A stretch of 44,074 bases of DNA, taken from the NCBI GenBank assembly GCA_902572345.1, contig CACGEW010000010.1, positions 1-44,074 on the forward strand, in the 5' to 3' direction. Numbering within the stretch: position 1 is the first letter of the stretch; every line of letters starts with the position of its first letter. Below, piece after piece: positions 33,956-42,031 of this stretch. The position numbers and the translations under genes were made by a program. This DNA comes from an uncultured Pelagibacteraceae bacterium (lineage in GTDB: Bacteria; Pseudomonadota; Alphaproteobacteria; Pelagibacterales; Pelagibacteraceae). The notes below the pieces were generated by a model. That model searched no databases. It saw only the letters and a list, made by a program, of their open reading frames with translations, and had not been told where the DNA came from.

Positions 33956-34685
33956 TACTAAAAATATCTAGTTCTTCGAATCCTAATTTTTTAAGCTTAA
34001 TGTAATCATTTTTTAATAAATTAACAGAAGTATATGGGCCTGAAATGACCTGAGTTTCTTTGTTGTTTAATTTTTTTATTTTAATTTTTTTTTTATCTAA
34101 TCCTTGAATTTCTTGAAGAATTCTCTCTTTAAGAAAGTTTGCGTTGTTAGTGGAATAAAAAGTAGCTATGTGGATAAAAATTTGATTAATATCTTCTTTT
34201 ACTTTTATTATTTTATTTTTTGAAATATTTGAAATTTCAACTGAAGCAACTGGTGCCTTTGACGGTATTTTTTTTTCTTCGTTAAAAATTTTAGCTTTTT
34301 CAGCAATGAATGATTTGTTTTTTTTAATTTCCATTATATCTAATATTGGTAAACTTGGATCAAGATTTAATTTTTCTGCAACAGGCTCTGTAATTAATAA
34401 TTTGTAAAATTCAGGATATTTTATTCTTTTATTATTTTTAAGGACAATACTTTTGTTGTTTTTAGGATTAGAAATTTTTATCAATGTGCCTGTTTTTAAA
34501 TTTTGATGTGAAACTTGCATTATATTATTATTCATTTTTCCTTTTATTATTTTATCTTTAAAATCTATATCATTGTAAATATATACAAAACCTTTAGATG
34601 TATAAGGTATCTTTTGATTGATTGTGGTTAATTGAGGTGAACAAGATAAAATTAAAAAAAATAAAATAATAAATTTAAATTTCAT
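33948..34685 (-). CDS. RlpA-like septal lipoprotein with SPOR domain
   Basis: Lipoprotein of 245 residues. The lipobox LILSC puts the acylated cysteine near residue 15. A double-psi beta-barrel (RlpA-like) region follows (about 32-118: SHQNLKTGTLIKISN) and a SPOR domain closes the protein (about 165-243: IFIHIATFYSTNNANFLKERI), which binds denuded glycan at the septum. The barrel lacks the conserved Asp-Arg-Gly-Pro stretch of active RlpA transglycosylases (NNKRIKYPE is in its place), so it may be a non-enzymatic binding protein. It overlaps mltB by 11 bases and the carboxypeptidase by eight. Confidence 0.8.
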   Translation of the reverse strand: MKFKFIILFFLILSCSPQLTTINQKIPYTSKGFVYIYNDIDFKDKIIKGKMNNNIMQVSHQNLKTGTLIKISNPKNNKSIVLKNNKRIKYPEFYKLLITEPVAEKLNLDPSLPILDIMEIKKNKSFIAEKAKIFNEEKKIPSKAPVASVEISNISKNKIIKVKEDINQIFIHIATFYSTNNANFLKERILQEIQGLDKKKIKIKKLNNKETQVISGPYTSVNLLKNDYIKLKKLGFEELDIFSNE

Positions 34686-35685
34686 TTTTAAAACTCTCTT
34701 TAAGTGTACATACAGCTAAAGCAAATCTTAAAGATCTATTCCAATTTAAAATTTTTTCATAATTTTCAAATATTATAAACGCTGGAGATAAAGTTTCGGC
34801 TCCAGGTATTATGTCTTTATCGGGTATAATAATAGCTGCCTTAAGATTATTATTTATATTTAACTCATCAAAATTTTTGATATATTTTTTAAGAAAACTT
34901 ACTGATTTTTTGTTTTTAATATTTCTTGCAGATGAATTAAGATATTTTTTCGGTATAGTTTCCTTAAGTTCAATTTCAAAAAAACAAGGTTCATTTCTTT
35001 TCCATCCAATAGTTTTTAAATAGTTGGCTGCAGAAGCAAAAGAGTCCTCTATTTTTTTTAATTCAATAGTTTTATTCTTGTTATAATCAATTGCATAATT
35101 TCTTATAGTTCGTGGCATAAATTGAAAATTGCCAAATGCACCAGCCCAAGAACCATACAAGATGTCTCTGTCTATTATCTTTTTATCAACTAGTCTTAAT
35201 AAGATCAATAATTCCTCTGTGAAAAACTCACTTCTTCTTTTATCAAAACTAAGAGTTGCAAGAGAGGAAATTATGTCCATCTTTCCTAAATATTTACCAA
35301 AATTTGTTTCGATGCCCATGAGAGCTAATAATAATTCTTTCTCGACTGCAAAATCTTTTTCAACTGTTTCTATAATAGATTTTTCTTTATTGTATAATTT
35401 TAATCCTTCTTTAATTTTTCGATTTGATGATCTTTTTTTTATATATGTAAAAGTATCTTCATAAAATTCAGGCTGATATCTGTCGTATTCAATTACTTTT
35501 GGTAAAAATTTAGCTTGAGACATTACTTCGGTTACTACTGTATCAGAAATACCAGAATTGATTGCCCTAATCTTAAATTTTTTTAACCATTGATTAAATT
35601 CTGAACCTGCAAAAGAAGAACAAGTTAGAAAGGAATATAAGAAAAATGAATTAATAAATAATTTAAACATTTTATTAATTATCAT
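34675..35685 (-). CDS. MltB-family lytic murein transglycosylase
   Basis: Peptidoglycan-cleaving enzyme of 336 residues. It has a signal-like N-terminus (MFKLFINSFFLYSFLTCSS...). The catalytic Glu is in LMGIETNFGK, followed by ATLSFDKRR and the SWAGAFGNFQFMPRTIRNYA segment, all classic for the MltB/SLT_2 group. Two ATGs are possible (35685, or 35670 which starts directly at the signal peptide); I keep the upstream one but the second is just as likely. It heads a chain of eight overlapping minus-strand genes. Confidence 0.92.
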   Translation of the reverse strand: MIINKMFKLFINSFFLYSFLTCSSFAGSEFNQWLKKFKIRAINSGISDTVVTEVMSQAKFLPKVIEYDRYQPEFYEDTFTYIKKRSSNRKIKEGLKLYNKEKSIIETVEKDFAVEKELLLALMGIETNFGKYLGKMDIISSLATLSFDKRRSEFFTEELLILLRLVDKKIIDRDILYGSWAGAFGNFQFMPRTIRNYAIDYNKNKTIELKKIEDSFASAANYLKTIGWKRNEPCFFEIELKETIPKKYLNSSARNIKNKKSVSFLKKYIKNFDELNINNNLKAAIIIPDKDIIPGAETLSPAFIIFENYEKILNWNRSLRFALAVCTLKESFKNEI

Positions 35686-35776
35686 AATTAATACTTATTA
35701 ACTAGTTAACATAATACTACTTATTTATTGTTATTTTACCTCTTTGATAGTATTAAAGAACCTAAATCATATTCAA

Positions 35777-35866
35777 GGAGAGGTGGCTGAGCGGTTGAAA
35801 GCACTGGTCTTGAAAACCAGCAACGGGGCAACTCGTTCGTGGGTTCGAATCCCACCCTCTCCGCCA
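35777..35866 (+). tRNA. tRNA-Ser (anticodon UGA)
   Basis: Type II tRNA with a long variable arm. The acceptor stem is GGAGAGG/CCTCTCC, the anticodon stem CTGGT/ACCAG with loop CTTGAAA (anticodon TGA), the variable arm is about 35822-35840, and the T arm is GTGGG-TTCGAAT-CCCAC. The discriminator is G and CCA is encoded at 35864-35866. The stop codon of sdhE on the other strand abuts the CCA exactly. Confidence 0.97.
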
Positions 35867-36124
35867 TTAAAATTTAAAACTTTTGAAAATTTTTGCAATT
35901 TTGTTTTTGTCTATTCCTTTTTCTATTAAATTATAATTATAGTAGTTTAAAATCACATCATCTTCAAAATTAAGAAAATTGTCTAATTCCATTAATAAGT
36001 CTTTATCTAAGTTATCTATATTTTTATTAACAAACGAACTTAATAAAATATCCATTTCTTTTGTTCCTCTATAGGCTGCCCGATATAGCAATCTTTTTTT
36101 TAATATTTCTAATTCATTGTTCAT
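35867..36124 (-). CDS. sdhE: Succinate dehydrogenase flavinylation factor SdhE
   Basis: An 85-residue all-helical protein that helps attach FAD to SdhA (DUF339/YgfY family). The hallmark RGxxE is at residues 19-23 (AAYRGTKEMD), preceded by RLLYRA and followed by L-F-E-D-D-type acidic residues. It is divergent from recG across 30 bases, an arrangement common in alphaproteobacteria. Its stop touches the 3' end of tRNA-Ser. Confidence 0.92.
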   Translation of the reverse strand: MNNELEILKKRLLYRAAYRGTKEMDILLSSFVNKNIDNLDKDLLMELDNFLNFEDDVILNYYNYNLIEKGIDKNKIAKIFKSFKF

Positions 36125-36154
36125 AAAATTATATTATACATTTTATCAGCTTTT

Positions 36155-38200
36155 ATGAAAAAAGATTTTATATTTAATGACATCAATAAACTCAAGGGTG
36201 TTGGTCCACAATTGTCTAAATACCTCAAAAAAAAAAAGATAGAAAAAATCAAAGATATAATTTTAAATTTTCCCTATTCAACAACAGATAGATCAACAAT
36301 TTATAAGTTAAACGAATTAGAAATAGGTAAAATCCAATCAATAAAAGTTATAGTAAAAAAACTTTACTTTCCTCGAATAAGAAATCTTCCTAATAAAATT
36401 ATTTGTGAGGATGACACAGGAAAAATTGATATAGTTTATTTTAATAGTCGTGAAGGATATTTGAGAAAATTATTTCCATTAAACAAATGGGTTATAATAA
36501 GTGGTAAAGTAAATTATTTCAAAAAAAAATATCAAATCACTAATCCAGATTATGTTACTTCAATTGATAATAAAGATTATGTAATTAAGAATATTCCTAA
36601 ATATAATTTGACGAAAGGAATTAATGAAAAAAAATATCGATCTATTAGCGATAAGGTTATTAATAACATCCCAAAAATTGATGATTGGTTGAAACAAGAT
36701 TTTATCATTAAGAATAACCTTGTTTCGTGGAATGAAAGTATAACAAATCTTCATAATTTTGAAGACTCTGAAATTCATAAATCCAAAAGTTTTCGAAGAG
36801 TTGTTTTTGATGAGTTGTGTGCAAACTTTCTAACTTTGTCAGAAAACAGAAAAGTAATTAAAAAGAAAAAACCACCAAAAAAATTTGATAAAAAATATGA
36901 AGAGTTAATTTTAAAGAGATTGCCATTTAAGCTTACTAATGATCAAAAAAGAGTTTTATCTGAAATCAATTTAGATCTATTAAGCGATTATAGAATGTTT
37001 AGGATCATTCAAGGTGACGTGGGTTCTGGGAAAACTATTGTTTCTCTTATTTCAATAATTAATGTAATCAAAAGTGGTTATCAATGTGCTTTAATGGCTC
37101 CCACTGAAATTTTAGCAAAACAACATTATGAACTTTCAAAAAAAATTTTAAATAAAATTAATATTCAGATAGATTTTTTAACTGGCAAAACTGAATACAA
37201 AGACAGGAAGATGATTTTAAATAATTTATCAAACGGAAGTACAGATTTATTAATTGGAACTCACGCACTATTTCAAAGAAAAATTAATTTTAAAAACTTA
37301 GGATTTGTTGTAATTGATGAGCAACATAAGTTTGGTGTCAAACAGAGAAGTGAGTTGGCAAAAAAGGGCGGTGAAAATTGCGATGTATTATTAATGTCAG
37401 CTACACCAATTCCAAGAACTATGATGATGTCTCTTTATGGAGATATGGATGTATCTAAAATAAAGGAAAAGCCCTCTAAAAGAAAAAAAATTATTACTTT
37501 GAGTAAACCTGAAAAAAAAATCAATGAAATTTGGCCATTTATAAAAAATCAAATTGGAGTTGGTAATCAAGTATTTTGGGTCTGTCCTTTAATTGAAGAA
37601 TCCTCTTTTTTAGACTACTCATCGGCAAAAAAGAAATTTGAGTTAATAAATAAAAAATTTGAAAATAAAGTTGGTTTAATCCATGGTGCTTTAGAAAAAG
37701 ATGAAAAGCAAAAAATTTTAAAAGAATTTCTGGAAAAAAAAATTTCAATTTTAGTTTCCACAACTGTAATTGAAGTTGGAATTGATTTTCCAAATGCAAA
37801 TTTAATAATTATTGAAAATGCAAATAAATTTGGTTTAGCTCAACTTCACCAACTTAGAGGAAGGGTTGGAAGAGGTGTCAAGCAAGGTACCTGTATCTTA
37901 CTATTTAAAGATGGTTTGAGTAAGAATGCTATTAAGAGAATTAAAATTTTAAAGGAGTCAGATGATGGTTTTTTTATTGCTGAAGAAGACTTAAAGTTAA
38001 GGGGGTTTGGAGATTTAATAGGATTTCAGCAAAGTGGAATTAAAAATTTTAGATTTGCAGATCCTGTAAATCACGAAGATCTTTTTCAATTAGCTGAAAA
38101 TTATGTAAAAAATGTTAGTGATAAAATTAATCAAAAAAAATATGCTTTTCTTTTAAAACTTTTTGATAGAGCGGAAATTATTAATACGAACGAACTTTAA
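36155..38200 (+). CDS. recG: ATP-dependent DNA helicase RecG
   Basis: Reverses stalled replication forks. The 681 residues show an N-terminal wedge/OB domain (about 1-230), then the helicase core: Walker A GDVGSGKT (near residue 288), PTEILAKQH, the DEQHKFGV box typical of RecG, SATPIPRT, and C-terminal motifs TTVIEVGID and QLRGRVGRG. The length is normal. It is read divergently from sdhE, and its stop overlaps the convergent DUF502 gene by four bases. Confidence 0.97.
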   Translation: MKKDFIFNDINKLKGVGPQLSKYLKKKKIEKIKDIILNFPYSTTDRSTIYKLNELEIGKIQSIKVIVKKLYFPRIRNLPNKIICEDDTGKIDIVYFNSREGYLRKLFPLNKWVIISGKVNYFKKKYQITNPDYVTSIDNKDYVIKNIPKYNLTKGINEKKYRSISDKVINNIPKIDDWLKQDFIIKNNLVSWNESITNLHNFEDSEIHKSKSFRRVVFDELCANFLTLSENRKVIKKKKPPKKFDKKYEELILKRLPFKLTNDQKRVLSEINLDLLSDYRMFRIIQGDVGSGKTIVSLISIINVIKSGYQCALMAPTEILAKQHYELSKKILNKINIQIDFLTGKTEYKDRKMILNNLSNGSTDLLIGTHALFQRKINFKNLGFVVIDEQHKFGVKQRSELAKKGGENCDVLLMSATPIPRTMMMSLYGDMDVSKIKEKPSKRKKIITLSKPEKKINEIWPFIKNQIGVGNQVFWVCPLIEESSFLDYSSAKKKFELINKKFENKVGLIHGALEKDEKQKILKEFLEKKISILVSTTVIEVGIDFPNANLIIIENANKFGLAQLHQLRGRVGRGVKQGTCILLFKDGLSKNAIKRIKILKESDDGFFIAEEDLKLRGFGDLIGFQQSGIKNFRFADPVNHEDLFQLAENYVKNVSDKINQKKYAFLLKLFDRAEIINTNEL

Positions 38201-38808
38201 TCAATATTTGTTGTTCCTGCTGAAACAATAAATTTTGAAGCTTGTTCAAAAGTAATATTAAGATAAATCAAATCTTTCTTAGGTACCATTAGTAAAAATC
38301 CACTTGTTGGATTTGGCGTTGTGGGAACAAAAACATTAATTATATCATCTTTAATTTTGTCTCTTATTAAACCTTTGTTTTCCTTTGTAGCAAAACCAAC
38401 AGCCCATACACCTTTTCTTGGATATTCCAATAGCACAACACTTTTTTGATTATTATCACTCTTTGTGAAGCTTTCAGTCATCTGTCCAATAGCAGAATAA
38501 ATAGTTCTTAGTATTGGTATTTTTTTTAAAATATTATTAAAAAGCTCAAAGAATTTTTTACCTAAAAAAGAGAGTGATAACCAACCTGTAAGAGTAATAA
38601 TTAAAAGTGCCATTAAAATTTCTACACCCGGAATATCAAATGGAAGATAATTATTAGGATTTATTTCTTTCGGAATAATCTTTCCTGATATTCTAATAAG
38701 AAATAACGTTAGATAAAGAGTAATTCCTATAGGTATTAAAACAACTATACCCGCTATAAAATTATTTCTAATTTTAGCAAACATAGATTTTTTATTTAAA
38801 TTAGACAT
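38197..38808 (-). CDS. DUF502 membrane protein
   Basis: Protein of 203 residues in the DUF502 family, function unknown. There are two transmembrane helices (about 15-37, NFIAGIVVLIPIGITLYL, and 57-80, GVEILMALLIITLTGWLSL) and a conserved soluble part with VVLLEYPRKGVWAVGF and VPTTPNPTSGFL, both family signatures. The small length and these motifs make the family call firm. It follows recG tail to tail. Confidence 0.9.
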   Translation of the reverse strand: MSNLNKKSMFAKIRNNFIAGIVVLIPIGITLYLTLFLIRISGKIIPKEINPNNYLPFDIPGVEILMALLIITLTGWLSLSFLGKKFFELFNNILKKIPILRTIYSAIGQMTESFTKSDNNQKSVVLLEYPRKGVWAVGFATKENKGLIRDKIKDDIINVFVPTTPNPTSGFLLMVPKKDLIYLNITFEQASKFIVSAGTTNID

Positions 38809-38814
38809 TATTTA

Positions 38815-38892
38815 TTAGGTGTAGCTTGAATATATAATAAAAACCATTATTAAGATAAAAATTGCAATTAATAATTTATTATTTAAAATCAT
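38815..38892 (-). CDS. Possible 25-residue membrane peptide upstream of DUF502 gene
   Basis: A tiny ORF (ATG at 38892-38890, TAA ending at 38815) reads MILNNKLLIAIFILIMVF and on to YSSYT, a single hydrophobic helix, six bases before the DUF502 start. It fills most of the gap to the divergent M48 gene. In A+T-rich DNA hydrophobic mini-ORFs are frequent by chance, so this stays tentative; the same stretch must also hold promoters for both neighbours. Confidence 0.2.
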   Translation of the reverse strand: MILNNKLLIAIFILIMVFIIYSSYT

Positions 38893-38902
38893 AAAATTAA
38901 AT

Positions 38903-39736
38903 ATGTATAACATAAATAGAAGAAAATTTCTTGGGTATTTTGGCTGTAGTTGCTGCTCTTTAATATTGCCATCTTGTTCAACGGTTCCAATTACGGAGAG
39001 AAAACAATTAAGTATTATTTCTGAGTCTAGAATAAATAGACAATCAGCAATCGCCTATGAAAATTTTAGAAATAAATCAAAATTAATTACTAAAGGTAAA
39101 GAACTTAATGAAATAAGAGAAATTGGAAGAAAAATGGAAATTGCAGTAAGTGCTTTTTTTAAAAAAGAAAATAAGGATGATCCAACTGAAAATTTTGGTT
39201 GGGATTACGTCCTAGTTGACAATGATAAAATGGTTAATGCCTGGTGTATGCCAGGTGGTAAAATTGCTGTCTACACGGGTTTATTAAAGATAACAAAAAA
39301 CACTGATGCGCTTTCAATAGTTATGGGTCATGAAATCGCCCATGCAGTAGCTAGGCATTCTTTAGAGAGAATGAGTCATGCAATGACAATAAACTTAGGC
39401 ACAACAGTTGCTGATATTTTTTTAGGTGGAGCAATAAACAGAACGAGGAATACTGTAGGGCAGAATACTGGATTGGATATTTTTAAATTAGGCATCATGA
39501 ATCCTTTCGGACGTAAGCAAGAAACTGAAGCTGATTATCTGGGTTTAATTTTTTCTTCTTTATCAGGGTATAATATTAAAGAGTCAGTCAACCTTTGGAA
39601 AAGAATGGCTGCAAATAAAAAAGGTAAAGAAACACCAGTTTTTTTAAGCACTCATCCAAGTAGTAAAAAAAGAATTGAAAATTTAAGTAACTGGATAGTT
39701 GATGTAATGATAAAATACCCACCAATAAAAACGTAA
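38903..39736 (+). CDS. M48-family metalloprotease, lipoprotein with Tat-like signal
   Basis: Zinc endopeptidase of the M48 (Oma1/LoiP-like) family, 277 residues. The N-terminus reads NRRKFLG (residues 5-11), a twin-arginine-like motif, then a lipobox LPSC with Cys25. The zinc site is HEIAH (143-147) with the third ligand in KQETEADYLG. It probably acts in the periplasm or at a membrane in envelope quality control. The STHPSSKKRI segment near the end is also family-typical. Its stop is 3 bases from the 3' end of the convergent tRNA-Lys. Confidence 0.92.
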   Translation: MYNINRRKFLGYFGCSCCSLILPSCSTVPITERKQLSIISESRINRQSAIAYENFRNKSKLITKGKELNEIREIGRKMEIAVSAFFKKENKDDPTENFGWDYVLVDNDKMVNAWCMPGGKIAVYTGLLKITKNTDALSIVMGHEIAHAVARHSLERMSHAMTINLGTTVADIFLGGAINRTRNTVGQNTGLDIFKLGIMNPFGRKQETEADYLGLIFSSLSGYNIKESVNLWKRMAANKKGKETPVFLSTHPSSKKRIENLSNWIVDVMIKYPPIKT

Positions 39737-39739
39737 TTT

Positions 39740-39815
39740 TGGTGAGCCCTGATGGACTCGAACCATCGACACCCTCCTTAAAAGGGAGGTGCTCTACCAA
39801 CTGAGCTAAGGGCCC
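39740..39815 (-). tRNA. tRNA-Lys (anticodon UUU)
   Basis: Minus-strand cloverleaf: acceptor stem GGGCCCT/AGGGCTC with one G-T pair, D arm GCTC...GAGC, anticodon stem CCTCC/GGAGG with loop CTTTTAA (anticodon TTT), T arm GATGG-TTCGAGT-CCATC, discriminator A and encoded CCA (complement 39740-39742). It is downstream of tgt on the same strand, 46 bases after its stop, and convergent to the M48 gene. Confidence 0.96.
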
Positions 39816-39861
39816 CTAAAGATTGATCTTTTATATACTAATCAAATAAATTTCAAATATT

Positions 39862-40977
39862 TTAATCAAATAAATATATATATTTTTTGTAAAATTTTTG
39901 AAAAGAGCCATTTTTAATACTTAATCGAATTTCGCGCATAAATTGTTGATAAAAATATATATTATGTAAGGAAATTAGCATTGATGCTAACATTTCTTTA
40001 GACTTGATTAAATGATGTAAATAGCTTTTTGAATATTTGTTGAGTTCTCTTATGTCGCAGTTCTCATCTAATGGGGTTTTATCACTTTGGTATTTTGAAT
40101 TTTTTAAATTTATTTTGCCATTCCAGGTAAAAGCTAAACCTGTTCTACCAGACCTAGTTGGCATTACACAATCAAACATATCTATTCCCTCATTCACAGC
40201 ACCTAAAATGTCAGAAGGTGTGCCAACGCCCATTAGATATCTAGGTTTATTTTTTGGGAGATAATCAGTGGTCTCATTTAAAATTTTGAACATATCAGAT
40301 TGTTTTTCACCAACAGCAAGCCCTCCCATTGCGTATCCATTAAAGTCTATTTCAATTAATTTTTGAATACTTTCAATTCTTAAATCTTTATATAAACCAC
40401 CTTGAGCTATACCAAATAAAGCTTTTGATTTGTCTTTTCCAAATTCTATTTTAGATCTTTTTGCCCAATCTGTAGAAACATCGATTGCGTTTGATAAAAT
40501 TTTTTTATCATTTGTAAGTTTTGGACACTCATCTAAAACCATAATTATGTCTGAATTTATTGATTTTTGAACTTTTATACTTTTTTCTGGGCTCAAAATA
40601 ATTTTTTTTCCGTCTAAATGAGAACTAAAAATAGCTCCCAATTTTTTATCAATTTTATTAAACTTTGAAAGAGACATTATTTGATATCCTCCAGAGTCAG
40701 TTAGAATTGGTTTGTGCCAATTCATAAAATTGTGAATACCATTAAACTTTTCGAGAATATTAGTACCTGGTCTTAATAATAAATGATAAGTATTACCTAA
40801 AATAATTTGAGTATTTGTTTTAAGTATATCATCAACAAATAATCCTTTAACTGTTCCTTGAGTGCCTACTGGCATAAAAGCCGGTGTATCTATATTCCCT
40901 TTTGGTGAAATTATTTTACCAAGTCTAGCCTTTCCATTTTGAGCTTTTAACTCAAACGAAAATTCACTAATAGACAT
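39862..40977 (-). CDS. tgt: tRNA-guanine transglycosylase (queuosine), zinc site altered
   Basis: Swaps guanine-34 for preQ1 in tRNAs with GUN anticodons. The 371 residues carry ILGNTYHLLLRPG, the active-site TDSGGYQIMSL, GGLAVGE and the PRYLMGVGTP segment. In known bacterial enzymes four zinc ligands follow (Cys-x-Cys-x-x-Cys, then His). Here the stretch reads PLDENCDIREL, keeping only the first cysteine, while the later histidine (SLHNIYFYQ) is retained. All other regions look intact, so the enzyme is probably active but may not hold zinc in the usual way. It follows the cyclophilin gene by six bases. Confidence 0.95.
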   Translation of the reverse strand: MSISEFSFELKAQNGKARLGKIISPKGNIDTPAFMPVGTQGTVKGLFVDDILKTNTQIILGNTYHLLLRPGTNILEKFNGIHNFMNWHKPILTDSGGYQIMSLSKFNKIDKKLGAIFSSHLDGKKIILSPEKSIKVQKSINSDIIMVLDECPKLTNDKKILSNAIDVSTDWAKRSKIEFGKDKSKALFGIAQGGLYKDLRIESIQKLIEIDFNGYAMGGLAVGEKQSDMFKILNETTDYLPKNKPRYLMGVGTPSDILGAVNEGIDMFDCVMPTRSGRTGLAFTWNGKINLKNSKYQSDKTPLDENCDIRELNKYSKSYLHHLIKSKEMLASMLISLHNIYFYQQFMREIRLSIKNGSFQKFYKKYIYLFD

Positions 40978-40983
40978 GAGATT

Positions 40984-41541
40984 TTATTTTGATCTAAGAG
41001 AAAGTATTTTGTCTGGTTCTGATACGGAGCCGCTATTAGGATCGCCCTTTTTAATTTTGTCTACGAATTCCATGCCTTTAATAACTTTTCCAAATGCAGA
41101 ATATTGACGATCCAAATGCGGAGCTGAGTCAAAACAAATAAAAAATTGACTATTTGCGCTATCAGGATCGGCTGATCTTGCTGCAGAGATAACTCCCCGT
41201 GTATGAGCTATGTCAGTAAATTCAGATTTTAAATTTGGTAAATTTGATCCGCCTGTTCCAGCAAGTGACAAATTAAATTCAGGACTATTTGAATTACCAA
41301 ATTGGACATCTCCTGTCTGAGCCATAAAGCCCTCAATTACTCTATGAAATATTACACCATCATATTTTCCACTATCTGCTAATTCTTTAAATCTTTTTAC
41401 GTGATTTGGAGCCTTATCAGGAAAGAGCTCGATTTCTACATCACCATAAGTTAATTTTAATATCATAAGGTTGTTTTGTGCAAATGTTTCAGAATTATCT
41501 AAACTAAAAATTAATATAAATAAACAAATAAATTTAATCAT
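40984..41541 (-). CDS. Peptidyl-prolyl cis-trans isomerase, cyclophilin type, exported
   Basis: Cyclophilin of 185 residues with a signal peptide (about 1-21, ending FAQ), so a periplasmic folding helper like PpiA. Family signatures are VIFHRVIEGFMAQTGD (active-site Arg and Phe), NSQFFICF and LDRQYSAFGKV. It overlaps the coaD start by one base and precedes tgt, all in one minus-strand unit running from gyrA. Confidence 0.95.
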   Translation of the reverse strand: MIKFICLFILIFSLDNSETFAQNNLMILKLTYGDVEIELFPDKAPNHVKRFKELADSGKYDGVIFHRVIEGFMAQTGDVQFGNSNSPEFNLSLAGTGGSNLPNLKSEFTDIAHTRGVISAARSADPDSANSQFFICFDSAPHLDRQYSAFGKVIKGMEFVDKIKKGDPNSGSVSEPDKILSLRSK

Positions 41542-42029
41542 TAAGATTTTCCTTTAAGAACTTTTACTGTTGATTTAGTAACAAATCTGTCAATATTACC
41601 ACCTAAATTTGCGATTTCTTTAACAAATTTAGATGAAATAATTTGATTTTCAACATCAGACATTAAAAACATGGTTTCAATTTTAGTATTTAGTTTTTTG
41701 TTCATGCCTGCTAATTGAAACTCATATTCAAAATCCGAAACTGCTCGTAAGCCTCTTACAATGGTCTGAGATTTAAATTTTTTACATAGATCTATAGTCA
41801 ATTCGTCAAATGCTATTACTTTAATACGATTTTTATTTAGTTTAAGATCTTTAAATAAAGAGTTGTTAATTAATTTCAATCTTTCCTCTATTGAGAAATG
41901 ATAGTTTTTATAAATATTATCAGTTGTAGCGATAATAACTCTATCGAAAATATTTAAAGACTTTTTTATTACATCGATATGTCCGAAAGTTATTGGGTCA
42001 AATGTACCGGGATAAATGGCTGTTTTCAT
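41541..42029 (-). CDS. coaD: Phosphopantetheine adenylyltransferase
   Basis: Fourth step of coenzyme A synthesis. The 162 residues show the nucleotidyltransferase motif YPGTFDPITFGHIDVI (6-21), IVRGLRAVSDFEYE and the ISS-type segment (NQIISSKFVKEIA). Length and motifs are canonical. It begins 2 bases after gyrA, and the order gyrA-coaD-ppiase is common in alphaproteobacteria. Confidence 0.97.
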   Translation of the reverse strand: MKTAIYPGTFDPITFGHIDVIKKSLNIFDRVIIATTDNIYKNYHFSIEERLKLINNSLFKDLKLNKNRIKVIAFDELTIDLCKKFKSQTIVRGLRAVSDFEYEFQLAGMNKKLNTKIETMFLMSDVENQIISSKFVKEIANLGGNIDRFVTKSTVKVLKGKS

Positions 42030-42031
42030 AT

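Noticed and set aside
35129-35464. Open frame of 111 codons opposite the mltB-like gene
   Set aside because: Antisense shadow of a well-supported enzyme with intact catalytic motifs.
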